Positions 25,041-35,085 of a stretch of 64,000 nt of DNA are shown here, piece by piece (the first letter of the stretch is position 1; each line of letters opens with the position of its first letter). The notes under the pieces were generated by a model that was given only the letters and a program-made list of their open reading frames with translations, did no database searches and was not told the DNA's origin. The DNA is from Trichostrongylus colubriformis (taxonomy: Eukaryota; Nematoda; Chromadorea; Rhabditida; Trichostrongylidae), in the NCBI GenBank assembly GCA_963978905.1, contig OZ022256.1, positions 17,299,731 to 17,363,730 of the forward strand. The letters run 5' to 3'. Made by a program: the position numbers and the translations under genes.

Positions 25041-25599
25041 AAACCAAAAACGTGTAAACGCGCAACCGCACGTCGAGTGAAGCGGAAGAGCTGTTGGGAA
25101 AAGGAAAAGAAGTCACAACGTATTACACATATTGATCAAAATGTGTTTTTTTTAACGACTCCATTTTTTCTAAATATCGGCTGGTTTTGATGACCAGAGA
25201 TGAAGAATGAAAAATAGAAACTTTGGAAAAATTTATTTGCAATGGGCAATCAGTACAAACACACAGAAACAGCAATGAGACACCTAGCAGTGAGACTGTA
25301 GAACCTTACGGAGCTGTAGATGATGAAAAGGGGTCGTATTTGAGGATCCGAAGAGGGGGGGTCGCACTGAGGCGGCCATTTTCCTCGGGACTGGGTAGTG
25401 CCCTGGCTGAGAGGAGGGTCAATATCCAACCCAGACTGCCCTGATCTGATTTACGACATATTACGTCAGTATTTTTGCACTGGTACGAAATCCTAGCAGC
25501 AGCAGCCAAGGTGGGGTTAGTCATTGCCATTGTGCTCATTTATCTTTTCTTGATCTCGTGCGGTCCTAGAATTTTGGGATGAACCTTTCACACTACATT
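25041..25599. other. No gene; segment shared with 58960-59100
   Basis: Positions about 25320-25420 ('ggggtcgtatttgaggatcc...cggccattttcctcggga...gggtagtgcc') resemble 58980-59055. Both lie just left of an RTE copy (280 and 730 bp from its 3' end). They look like one more dispersed repeat, perhaps targeted together with, or part of the same composite as, the RTE neighbourhood. Confidence 0.4.
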
Positions 25600-25843
25600 A
25601 AAAACAGTAGTCTTCTTCTTCTCCCTGGCGTCAATCCCGCACCGTTGCGCGGTCCACTGTTCTTGTCAGTTACCGTCACTTTCTTCTATTCAAGGCATCT
25701 TCTGCCATGGCTTGTACTTCCGTGGGATCCGTTTTAATGACGTCCTTCCACCTTTTTTATGGGGCTCCCCGTGGTCGCTTCCCGACTCTAGCGCCTCATT
25801 AATCGGGTGGTCTGCCGACTCCTAAGTACTTGCCCATACCATC

Positions 25844-27325
25844 TTAGCCGCTCTGCTTCCTCAACTTCAGCTGGACCAGAGCCGCAGACCTGACTACCCG
25901 GACGTCCTCGTTCCTCATCCTGTCGAGCCGCGTCCGATCCCATGCCCATCTCAGCATTCTCATTTCTGCGGAATGTAATTCAAGATACTTTGTCATGGGC
26001 CAGCACTCGCTGCCATAGAGCATTGCGGGTCTTGTCACCGCTGGTATACCTTGCCCTAGGAAGTCCTGGAGCACCGTCGATCGCAGAAGACACTCGAGGA
26101 CTCTCTCCATTCCAGCCATGCCGTATTCATTTGAGCTTTCACGGCTCGATCTACCGCACCATCCTCGGCTATATCACTTTGCAGCTATCGTGAGTCCTGA
26201 AACATTTTGGTGATTTCTCCATGGTGTTCTACGATGGACCCCGGACAGTCCTCGGAGCTTAGAAATCTGGTCTTCTTGGGGGTCAATCGTAGGCCGTTCT
26301 CTGCCAGCCTTGCTTGCCATTTCTGCACCTTCGCCTGAAGTTCTTCTTTGTTACCCGCTATCAGGGCAATGTCGTCAGCGTACAGAATGGTCCTCAAAGG
26401 TTCCTTAGTGAGGTCTTTCACTATGCCATCCAAAGTGAGCAGAAAGAGCAACGGGCTTAGAGCTAAGTCTTGGTGCACCCCTACCGAGATCCTTACTTCC
26501 GCTGTTAGTCCCAGCGGGGTGCGTAGACAGCCTTAGTGTTGGTCCCATCGTACATGTCCTGTATAAGGGTGACCACGTGCTCTGGTATCTGTCGTTTTCG
26601 AAGCAAGCTTGAATGCTAGAATATGGGAACGAAACTGGTCCTCCACGCAGTCGGAACTTTTCCTCTGGCTGTCACCACGTTCAGGAATCGTGTAAGGCAC
26701 TCCACTCGGTACTCTCCCAGTGCCTTCTATGCTTCTATTAGTACTCCATCTGAACCAGCGGCCTTTCCATTCTTCATTATTCCTAGCACCTGGCATACTT
26801 CTCACGCTTTTCAAAGGAGGATGGGACCAGCCGTTGTCTCCCTCTGCTGGCTATCCTCACAAGGAAACTCTTCTTTCAGAAGTCCATCGAAGTACTCCCG
26901 CCATCTCCTTTTGACCCTGGCTGATTTCATCAGAATGGTACCCTCACCGCTCTTTACTGCCTTTACCATCCCGATGTCTCGGGTGGCTCGATGTCTCGCT
27001 TTAGCCAGCCTGAAGACAAACCTATCTGCCTCCTTCCCATCCAACCTTTCGTACAGGCATCCGTCTCTGTAGTTTTTGCTATGACCACAGCTGCCTTGAC
27101 GAGCCTCTTGCAGCGCTTGTAGGTGTCGAAGTGTTCTAAGCTCTTCGTTTCCTGCCACCGCCTGTATGCTTCCTTCTTCTGTTTCACTACCCTATGAACC
27201 TCTTCATCAAAGAACCACGCTGCTCTATCTTCTCTGAAGCCCCCTCGGGTCTTCCCCAGCGTTTCTCTCGCGCATTTCAGAGTTATGTCAGCTGCTCTGA
27301 TCCAAGTCTCGAGTGGACCCGTCAA
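25844..27325 (-). pseudogene. RTE-type reverse transcriptase
   Basis: Reverse-transcribes element RNA at a nicked genomic target. Four successive minus-strand frames cover it: 27325-26963 and 27158-26811 (N-terminal region with EEVHRVVKQKKEAYRRWQ), 26814-26533, then 26478-26185 with the catalytic YADDIAL motif at 26382-26362, preceded by LLFLLTLDGIV. The C-terminal part at 26119-25844 has the RPAMLYGSECWP and MRMLRWAWDRTRLDRMRNEDVR motifs common to this RTE group. Frameshifts separate each block, and the palm region between 26530 and 26700 is badly disturbed, with the usual VFIDLEKAYD aspartate not seen. Confidence 0.8.
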
Positions 27326-27443
27326 GGTCTGGGAGACTGATATCTAGTATTCTTCTTTTGAGGTCATCACTTTCCTGTTTGTGCAGCTTCCACCATCTGA
27401 TTCGCCGTTCGGTCTTGAGCCTTGTTTTTTTTTTCAGGGAGCT

Positions 27444-28249
27444 CTATGGCAATGTCTGCAGGGGTCTGTGTTGAGTGGTGAGTTCTACTGGCAGTACCTT
27501 GATGTCCTTCACTGCTTTGAGGGCTGACATTCTTATGAGTATATGGTCGACTTCCGTTTGTCTCCCTCCACTGCTATATGCTACCTTTTGGCTCTCTCTT
27601 TTCGCGAAGTACGTGCTGCAGACCGCTAAGTCATGGGCCGCGGCCAAGTGCAGTATCCTTTCTCCCTCAGCGTTTCTTACGCTCAGCCCTTTGCCTCCGT
27701 GCAACATTTCTGAGCCCCTTCTAGCTCTGCCGACGTCGCCGTTTAGATTACCTGCTACGGTAAGGTAATCGCCTTCCGGAACTGACCTGGTGGCGTCGTC
27801 AAGACTCAGATAGAACTCGTCCTTCTCGTGCTCGGGACGGCGGTGCTTACGCACTTTTTGGTCCGGTACCCCTCTTGTGTATCCATCTTTAGACGACCGT
27901 TGATCCTGTTTACAGACGCAATCTTTGACGGAACCCGCTACTGCGATGGCTACTCCGCTCCGTTTAGTGTTCTCGCAATCTCCCTTGCCTTGGCGCCTTT
28001 CGAGCGGGTTTTCTGGATACACAAGATGGGTACCGAACCATAATAACGGCGTAATAATAGGATTTGGATGTTTCGTCGACTCATCAGGTCGGCAATCTCT
28101 CGAGACTTCCCGGTCAATGATCCTACGTTCAGAGTCCCTTCTCGATCTAACTTCTTCAGCCGAGGTCCGTCACTCCTCATAGCCCTCGCAAACTGACCAC
28201 AGAACTCGGGCAGGAATCTGCGCATCACTTCCGGGTGACGTCCTAGCAT
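27444..28249 (-). pseudogene. RTE-type APE endonuclease
   Basis: Nicks target DNA to prime reverse transcription. The N-terminal frame (28249-27950) contains LNVGSLTGKSREIADLMSRR. It is followed by a disrupted form of the catalytic QETRWKG motif, reading IQKTRSKGAKAREI. About 33 bases inserted near 28010-28060 separate NIQ from this motif. The 28022-27444 frame carries VAGNLNGDVG, ERILHLAAAHDLAVCSTYF, RQTEVDHILIR and ends at TTQHRPL, covering the D-N, SDH-equivalent and H motifs. The catalytic E of QET is changed to K, so the domain would be inactive. Confidence 0.75.
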
Positions 28250-28376
28250 TGACGCTGATTCTTTGGCATTTTTCAGACATATTAGTGCGACTAGGTTACT
28301 CCATCAGCCGGTCTGTCAATCTGGACCTGACGCTGGTAACGTTACCATTTTTGCAGTTTCTTGCAAAGCGTGATTT

Positions 28377-28460
28377 GCGCCTCAGTGGGGATCGAACCCA
28401 GTAGTCTTGAATGTGCAGACGCGAGCGTACACTCTTGACCATTCTGCTATCGTTGCCTCC
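28377..28460 (-). repeat. tRNA-like sequence with Pol III A and B boxes
   Basis: On the minus strand 'tagcagaatgg' (about 28450-28440) fits an A box and GGGTTCGATCCCC (about 28397-28385) is a perfect B box. The spacing of about 45 bases and total length of 84 resemble a class II tRNA. The two acceptor ends (GGAGGCA and CTGAGGCGC) do not pair, so it is a tRNA-derived repeat (SINE head) or a pseudo-tRNA. The segment around it (about 28345-28610) is absent from the second RTE copy, where 'gataacgtcgcc' (61416) joins almost directly to 'gtgtgaacactcca', so it is an insertion here or a deletion there. Confidence 0.5.
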
Positions 28461-28599
28461 ATCAGACGCCTTCACTATAGCGCTCATATAGCAGTAGTAA
28501 GCAATGTACCATATTTTCCGATCCTCTTCCCAGCGGGTCTTATCAACTCCCGTGTGAGCCGTTATCAGTTCTAAGTCATCATTGAGGTCCCGCACCCCA

Positions 28600-29110
28600 C
28601 TAAACCTGTGAATGTGAACATTCTACCGTCATCCGGAAAAACGGATTTGGCGACATTTGCCTTTTACGCTCCTCATGGAATCTTATCAACCGTCATCAAA
28701 TCAATCACACACCATTGATTTCCTCGTTTCATTCCTCAAGATACCAATGAGGGTTACAGCTCCAGGATCAACGTAACAGGCGTGACTAATTTAGTGACTC
28801 GCCTTGACACCCTCTATCGGATCTTACCAACCGTTAACAATTTGGATCACCCATCACTGATGTGCCCCAACTACCCCTCGAAACATCTAGGAGTGTGGAC
28901 GCTATAGGATCAATCCGAGAGGCGAAACAGACTTGGACATTAGCATTTCGAGGCTCCTTATCAGCCCTTGTCAACTGCTATCACTTTTGGTCCACAACCA
29001 CTATGGTTCCCTCACCATCCCCACACCACTTGCAAAATTTAGGGTCACAGCATTGCTGTGACGCGACATATGAATTTCCGGTCAAACACACACAAACACA
29101 CACACCAACA
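28600..29110. repeat. TATC/GATA-triplet monomers next to RTE 5' end
   Basis: Three monomers of about 141-145 bp are present. Each has a triplet of TTATCA-like sites spaced exactly 10 bp (about 28673-28698, 28813-28839, 28958-28985), followed by a conserved 'gatcac.caccattaatg.ccc' stretch. The block ends in a CA-rich microsatellite (29083-29115) preceded by 'acatatgaatttccggtcaaacac'. The same arrangement with the same ending lies at 51050-51580 and, inverted, at 52500-52855. Confidence 0.75.
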
Positions 29111-29715
29111 GACACACTTAACTAGCTACATATAGTAGGATGACTGATCATTAGATTTATCGAAAAAGCGATAAAAACGCGGAAACACAATTTTTAACAC
29201 TCTAACTGCACCAACTGATCAGTGAAAACGGAGGTTTCGCCACTAAGCTGTAAAATTTCGAGTAGGTAGACATAAATTTTTGTAAATTACCATTTGAGTT
29301 AGCCTCCAGTAACGCGCGCAATTTTGCAGTACGGACTTCATTGATATCGCTTTGTCAGTATCGTCCATTTCCTAACATTAGTGTACCGTGTTATTCGTGC
29401 AGTAGTGCGCGATAGTCCAAATGGTAATATAATAAATTGCATGTAGCATCTCTAACACTGTGGATGTTCTATTCTTTTATGGATGTGGAGTAGTAAATAC
29501 ATCATGCTCTTCGGCTGACTATTGAATAAAGGAGTACCGCTGACAACCATAAATGCAGACCAGATTGTAGCACGAAGATGGGACACTTCGACTGACTTCA
29601 AAGGATCTGCTCCAAGCGAAATTTCCTCGTCGGGTCGCAGAAGGAAACAATTTCGCATTTACGGGCCGACATTTCTACACACAGAGAGTGCATACTACCC
29701 CTCAGCGGATTCGTG
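29111..29715. other. No gene; solo end of a palindromic element
   Basis: Positions about 29160-29215 ('aaaaagcgataaaaacgcgg...tttttaacactctaactgc') match the right terminus of the 33187-34487 element. The remainder shows nothing recognisable. Confidence 0.4.
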
Positions 29716-30110
29716 CACGGAAAAATCAATTTTTCTGTTACCCATACATTTAAATTGCATTTGTCTCTGGGGGCCGCATGCAAAGTTGCACGCGAGAAGA
29801 TGTGAACCGGCTGAGATACAGCAACGCAAAATCTCGGCAGGTGGGCGAGGGTGCCCATGCCGTCATCCGCCATGGTTGAAGACGCACTGTAGGAATGTAA
29901 ATTTACGTAAGCAATCCCACTTACCGTTCCCAACCGCGAGGACGACGGGACGGGGCTTTTATTTGGAGCCCCGCCAACCCAGCCGAGAATCTGGGAAGCT
30001 GTATCTCAGCCGAATTCGCGCTTTTTTCCGTGAAGCTTTGCACGTGGCCCTAACAAGGCAACCACAGTATAATATCTGGGTGGCAAATAAAATCAATTCT
30101 GCGTGTGCGA
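29716..30110. mobile_element. Imperfect foldback element, ~395 bp
   Basis: The left arm (29716-29870, starting 'gtgcacggaaaaatcaattt') and the right arm (29945-30108, ending 'aaaatcaattctgcgtgtgc') are imperfect inverted copies over their whole length. Matching blocks include gctgagatacagc against gctgtatctcagc, aaatctcggc against gccgagaatc, and gccgtcatcc against ggacgacggg. The arms have diverged by many substitutions and indels while keeping pairing blocks. A 244-codon plus-strand frame (29522-30256) spans the element but has no domain and is not taken as a gene. Confidence 0.6.
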
Positions 30111-31199
30111 TTCCTCTAAAAACTTCAAGGGGTCACAATTCTGTCACGTTGCTTGCTTTTTTCCCCTCGAGAACTGCAGTAGGAGGGAGGTTTCCGCTCA
30201 GTGTTATACAAGCCGATGTTGGTACTCATACTAAAACCTATTTTGCATGGCCATGAGTCGTGCGCAGCAGCTGAGCTGCTGTGTGTATGGAAGGACAGGA
30301 GAATAAGGAAAATCCTCCAAACACATGTTGCATAATCTGCGAGCCATAGTCTACTAGGGCGCAAACTTTGGATGCAATAATTGTATTACTCTTTTGGTGT
30401 GAGTTTCGAACGTCACGGTATGCTTCACTGCTAGTAATGGTCACAGTAATTGAACACTTTAGAACAGATTTCGGAGCGTAGGGAATCCCCAAATGGACAG
30501 ATTGCTTAGCCGATTCGTTCTTCAGTAACTCCACCATTACTCTACCAACTGACTGTGATGTTACCGACCGTGCAGCTGGGCAACTAATCTATTTAAGTGC
30601 GGAGTCTGAGTGAGTCCGAGGTAATGCTGCGATTGTCATATCACATACCACTGCTACGTAGCTACGTCAAAGCCCACCTAGTACTTTCACAATCAATGCC
30701 TGTTCGCGCCAAAGTCTTAGCAACTAGGGTCTGTGAAGAAGGCCCTAAGTCTTTAGGAAACCACACTGGTCTGATTCTCGTTTTCAACTGATTTCAGTCA
30801 AATGTAGCTAATACTCACCTGAAATGCTATGAGAATCATCTTTGAAGCACAGCAGAAGTGAACAGAGATCGTTGTACGGGGTGGCGTTGAATCCCATTGC
30901 TCATCACGCAATATAAAAAAGTTAGCGATTCTTTCTTCAGAATTCAGGATTTTAGCGGCCGCTCACATATATTATATTGATATTGAAGTACGAATGAAAT
31001 GTGCTCAACTTCTTGGTATTTGTTCTGATTCTCGACCTTTAGTAGGCGTGTTGCAGTGGCGATCGTCCCATGAGAGTGTATGACATCGACACTCATTTGC
31101 TGCATCGGAGCGGATTCAGTGGTACATGCATTGTAACGCCCCACATCAACTTTAGCTTTTCTCACTTTTTGTCACACATCGCACAGCCCTATCTACCGC
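30111..31199. other. No firm gene; unassigned frames at 30238-30537 and 30944-31165 (-)
   Basis: Two minus-strand frames have protein-like composition: 30537-30238, containing VLKCSITVTITSSEAYRDVR, and 31165-30944, containing RYNACTTESAPMQQMSVDVI. No domain was recognised and I could not pair splice sites with confidence. They might be exons or element fragments. Confidence 0.25.
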
Positions 31200-31560
31200 T
31201 AATGCACTCGCACCATCCCACATGGCAGCCATAAGTATCAATGCTATCCCACTGAGGCGAAAAGTTTGACGGATTCCATAACCTTGTCTTTCAAGCTCAG
31301 CCTTATCAGCCCTTATAAGTTGTTATCGGATTTGAGCAGTCATCATTTAGGTCACCGTACCGTATCCAATCTCTGTAACACTTAGTGTGTCAGCAATCCA
31401 CTGTCATCCAGAAAACCGAAAAGGGTTCGGCGTAGCGACATATGTCTCCTAATGCTCTTTATCGAATTTTATCACCTCTTATCAATTTGTTTCACCCACC
31501 GTTGGTCTGCACGTACCACCATCCCACAGGACACCTATGGGAAACAGCACCTATGGGGAT
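31200..31560. repeat. GATA-triplet monomers, solo copy
   Basis: At least two monomers are present: the triplet at 31303-31328 (ttatca, ttataa, ttatcg, spaced 10 bp) and another near 31458-31485. Each is followed by the 'cacc.tcgttgg' type stretch and a 'aggacacctatggg' spacer. No RTE coding sequence adjoins. Confidence 0.6.
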
Positions 31561-32190
31561 CAACGAAGTGGGTGATTCCTCCCAAATAAGAAATTCCTCC
31601 TACCAGTAACCAATTTTAAACGCGATGTACCACGTGCATTACACAGCTCTGGTGAGAACCAGACGAGAGAGACGCATGGTGATCTAAAAAGGATTAACTC
31701 AACGATATTGTTCGACAGGGATAGAAGTTCAGTTTTTCTGCATTTACACTTATGCGGGTGCAATCATCCATTTGTGCCCTTTAGTCATAGTGATCGGAGT
31801 TCCGCGATTGCACCCCATGACGGTGAGCTACACTATTCGTGTTCGACCCTCTGTGCGCATCATGATAGCTTTCTCAGCCGTCCATGAATTGGCAAAAAGG
31901 CTGCAATGATTTCGCGATGCACCTCTTGCTTCACACGGCATTGGCATCTTCATCAAATCCTCACTCATCCACACGTCCTTTGGTGCCGCCCATTAGTCAC
32001 AGAAGCCAGAGTGTCTACTCTGTGATGCTTAGGTCTCCATCCGCTTCTGGCCTTTTGAGAGACCTGCCTGAGCCGGTCATAACTTGTGAGGAAGATTGAA
32101 ATCGATTTCATTCACACAACTGCTCACTATTTGACCGGTCTAATTCAAACGCGGTGCTGCTCCTCAAACAACCCAATATACCTGTACGCC
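31561..32190. other. No supported gene
   Basis: Short frames only, without recognisable domains or exon borders. Confidence 0.35.
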
Positions 32191-32228
32191 ATTTCATTTC
32201 ATTTCATTTCATTTCATTTCATTTCATT
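32191..32228. repeat. (ATTTC)n microsatellite, LINE 3' tail
   Basis: Seven perfect ATTTC units are followed by ATTTCATTCG. On the minus strand this is a (GAAAT)n tail directly downstream of a LINE reverse-transcriptase C-terminus. It is therefore best read as the 3' simple-sequence tail of that insertion rather than an independent microsatellite. Confidence 0.8.
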
Positions 32229-32630
32229 CGCAAATTGAATATTATTACATCATGTGACGCTCAGATCAGACCATCCATTTCTTCGACACTGATCTTGCTT
32301 TCCAGTTACGGGATCCTGGTGTCTTTTGTAGCATGTCTTGCCATCTAGCTTTTGGTCTTCCTGTTTTCCCCTTTCGCCTCTCTGCGACCTTTTATTATCA
32401 TTGCAATTGGCCAGCTTCTGAGCATATTTCCATTTGTTTACCTCAGCGTTTTCGATCAGGTCTTCAAGTTTAGTGTGACCTCGTGGCCCCTCATTCGTCT
32501 TCATATTTTTTAGACATACTCCAACCATTTTCAGTCCATTCTTCGCTGTACCACTGCGAGCCTTCGCATGTTTATCTTTGTTTGTATCCATGTTTCCGAC
32601 CCGTTCATCATGAAAGGAATTCGCCATGAT
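32229..32630 (-). pseudogene. LINE 3' end: reverse-transcriptase C-terminal tail
   Basis: One minus-strand frame gives RRKGKTGRPKARWQDMLQKT. The basic GRP..RW.D motif closes the ORF of many RTE-like LINEs. An overlapping frame upstream (about 32460-32400) has NKWKYAQKLAN, a frameshifted part of the usual R.W...A tail. The palm domain is absent, consistent with a 5'-truncated insertion. It is a different LINE family from the 25.6-kb and 59.8-kb copies, judged by its pentanucleotide tail. Confidence 0.6.
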
Positions 32631-32639
32631 GCAACACTA

Positions 32640-33027
32640 TACTAACAGCAGACCTATACTATCAGCAGCCGTATATTCTCGTCGCGAAAATTACAGAGAA
32701 TTCTCGAGCTTAAATGAAAAGTGGTGTCCGTCCACCTTATAGCCCTGATCTTGCTCCATCGCATTATCACCCTTCCCTTTCCCAATCTAACGCCACTCGA
32801 ATAGAAACCTTCGATAATGAAGATGACATGGAACGGTGTTGTGCGACCTTTTCAAATCAAAGCCAGAACAGTTCCATGCGGATGCCTGCCTGTCTAGCAA
32901 ATTTGCCTGAAAGATGGCGAAGTGTGGTAGAACAAGATTGTGATTACCCTGTTTCATAGTATGCTCCGTGTTCTGTAATAAAGTGTGAAAATGAATGGCT
33001 CGAAAAAAAATTTTATCGACAACCTAA
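32640..33027 (+). pseudogene. Mariner 3' end fragment
   Basis: The plus-strand frame starting near 32714 reads VRPPYSPDLAPSHYH, the mariner signature in which the third catalytic aspartate is replaced by H. It later shows ANLPERWRSVVEQDCDY, matching the usual C-terminus (LP.RW..V....G.Y). The terminal repeat end ...AACCTAA stops at 33027 and is followed by TA, the expected target. The 5' two thirds of the element are missing. Confidence 0.65.
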
Positions 33028-33186
33028 TATTAAATCAACTCGATCACAAACTATAACTCTAATGCAATTTTGATCAAACACCGCTGTTGGTAACTCCTCC
33101 GAATTTCTTCGGAATTGGTGTGCTTTCGATAAGTATTAATTACAGTTGTCTTGCCAATCAGATTTTTGGGTAAACAGTGCACTGTA

Positions 33187-34487
33187 CAGTTAGTGCCGTA
33201 AGAGTGTTAAAAATCGCGCGAAAACGCGTTTCGCGTTTTTATCGTTTTTTCGCCATATATCGATTGATATTGATTATTTTTACTAAACATATATATGTTT
33301 TAAAATCAGCTCGTCGAGCTCTACAAGATGGTACTACAAGTTTTTGATTTTCTCAAATTCGGTACCCGGCCATTTTTTCACATTCTGAAAAGTTTGAGGG
33401 AAAATTTCTTCGAAATCCGATGAACTGGTGGCGGAGTCCTTCCACAGCCCTGATCTAAGCTCACACCTGTGTAGGAATTTTGAAGTTTTCGTCATTTCAG
33501 ACAAGCCCGTGCTCCTTGGTGTGGCCCTAAAATCGCCTCCGTGTATACAGCGTTGAAAAAACTACCTCTTAACTCATTTTCAAGCGAAGATTTTATAATA
33601 AAATGTACACCGTTCGATTCCCCAGGGAAAATGCTATCGAAGGATATATGAAAACCTTGGTGTTCATAAAATTCTTATTTTCCTCATTTCCAGCCTTTTC
33701 CTTTCCTCAATCCACTTCTCAAGCTCCAGTCCACCGCATCGATCGATGTGCGCGGCCATCGGGGAGCTGTGGCGGCCCCGCGCTATCCACGTGCACGGCC
33801 GTGGGAAATTGCTCGGCGCTCCGACGGTATCATCGATCGTGACCGCTCCCCCACCCAGCCGAGCAGTTTCCCACGGCCGTGCACGTGGACAGCACGGGGC
33901 CGTCACGATGACGCCGCAGCTTCCCGATGGCCGTGCACATCGATCGATGCGGCGGACTGGAGCTTGAGAAGTGGATTGAGAAAAGAAAAGGCTGGAAATG
34001 AGGAAAATAAGAATTTTATGAACACCAAGGTTTTCATATATCATTCGATAGCATTTTCCCTGAGAAATCGAACGGTGTACATTTTAATAGGAAATCTTCG
34101 CTTGAAAATGAGTTAAGAGGTAGTTTTTTCAACGCTGTATACACGGGGGCGATTTTAGGGCCACACCAAGGAGCACGGGCTTGTCTGAGATGACGGAAAC
34201 TTCAAAATTCCTACACAGGTGTGAGCTTAGATCAGGGCTGTGGAAGGACTCCGCCACCAGTTCATCGGATTTCGAAGAAATTTTCAGAATGTGAAAAAAT
34301 GGCCGAGTACCGAATTTGAGAAAATCAAAAACTTGTAGTACCGTCTTGTAGAGCTCGACGAGCTGATTCTAAAACATATATATGTTTAGTAAAAATAATC
34401 AATATCAATCGATACATCGCGAAAAAACGATAAAAAACGCGAAAACGCGTTTTCGCGCGATTTTTAACACGCTTACGGCACTAACTG
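33187..34487. mobile_element. 1.3-kb palindromic TA-flanked element
   Basis: Two arms of about 630 bp (33187-33816 and 33859-34487) are inverted copies with only scattered differences, around a ~42-bp unpaired centre. Both ends read CAGTTAGTGCCGTAAG and are flanked by TA (33185-33186 and 34488-34489). This is the insertion signature of Tc1/mariner elements, and CAGT is the Tc1-type terminal start. No transposase frame survives, so it is a very long hairpin MITE. Both arms contain a GC-rich inner third (about 33740-33816) with an atcgatcgatg palindrome. Decayed relatives lie at 24550-25040 and 29160-29215. Confidence 0.85.
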
Positions 34488-34489
34488 TA

Positions 34490-34949
34490 GTTCCAAGTTT
34501 CCACAAGTTTAGGCCATCGTTAGTTTTGCTTTGACTAAAACGCATAGCTTTGGATTGCCAGTTAATGGGAGTCTTTACACTTTTACTTTATTGCTAAATC
34601 CATACTTAAAGTCACGTCGAAAACGTCGAGCACATCGAAAGTCGTGCTATCAGTACTTTTTTCTGAAGCTAGAAAGGCAAAGTTTGAGAGTCAGTGAGGT
34701 ATTCCTTTAGCGACTATTCAGTTGATAAGTCACCCAAGTACTACACACCGCAACCCCCATTACACGACAAAAATGATGAGTGATCATGCATATGAAAGAA
34801 GGAATCTTGCAACATTTCACAATCTCAATCGCTTAAGAGGATAAAGCGTCTCACGCCCTTTTCGATACCACAAGTGTCTCATTGATATCTGCTGTTTTGC
34901 ACTCAACAATCCACTTTGCTCTTAGTGTGACAAAATCTTTTGCTTGCAG
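34490..34949. other. Possible intron or intergenic sequence
   Basis: No frame or repeat is evident. It ends in a pyrimidine-rich stretch with a CAG acceptor-like site at 34947-34949. Confidence 0.3.
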
Positions 34950-35085
34950 CAACAGTCAAATACTTGTGATTTGACGTATGAAGTCACAACGCCTGACAAA
35001 GAAGCAGCTTTCGAGTTCTGTGATATGCAGCATCCCTATAGTACTCAAGAAGCTACACCTGGATCAACAACGAAGTGTAAAATAA
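34950..35085 (+). CDS. Possible exon of an unidentified gene
   Basis: A 136-base open segment lies between an acceptor-like CTTGCAG ending at 34949 and a strong donor-like AA|GTACGT at 35086. It encodes a protein-like stretch (TCDLTYEVTTPDKEAAFEFC, then further residues ending TTKCKI) with three cysteines and balanced composition, unlike surrounding frames. The cysteines and the AAFEFC pattern weakly recall a C-type-lectin-like module, but the family is not established. No neighbouring exon could be paired. Confidence 0.35.

Larger units (their letters stand above)
25600..28330 (-). mobile_element. RTE-type LINE, near full length
   Basis: Read on the minus strand, an apurinic endonuclease (28249-27444) is followed by a reverse transcriptase (27325-25844). 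The element ends in a short GAA-rich simple-sequence tail at about 25622-25608, typical of RTE elements, which often end in microsatellites. Several frameshifts and stops make it inactive. A second copy with a large internal deletion lies at 59785-61400, in the same orientation and with the same type of tail. Both copies have GATA-triplet monomers beyond their 5' ends. Confidence 0.8.

Noticed and set aside
28377..28460. Functional tRNA gene
   Set aside because: A and B boxes are good but the acceptor ends cannot pair, so a working cloverleaf is unlikely.
29522..30256. 244-codon plus-strand frame
   Set aside because: It spans a foldback repeat and its flanks; the inverted arms explain the frame and no domain is visible.
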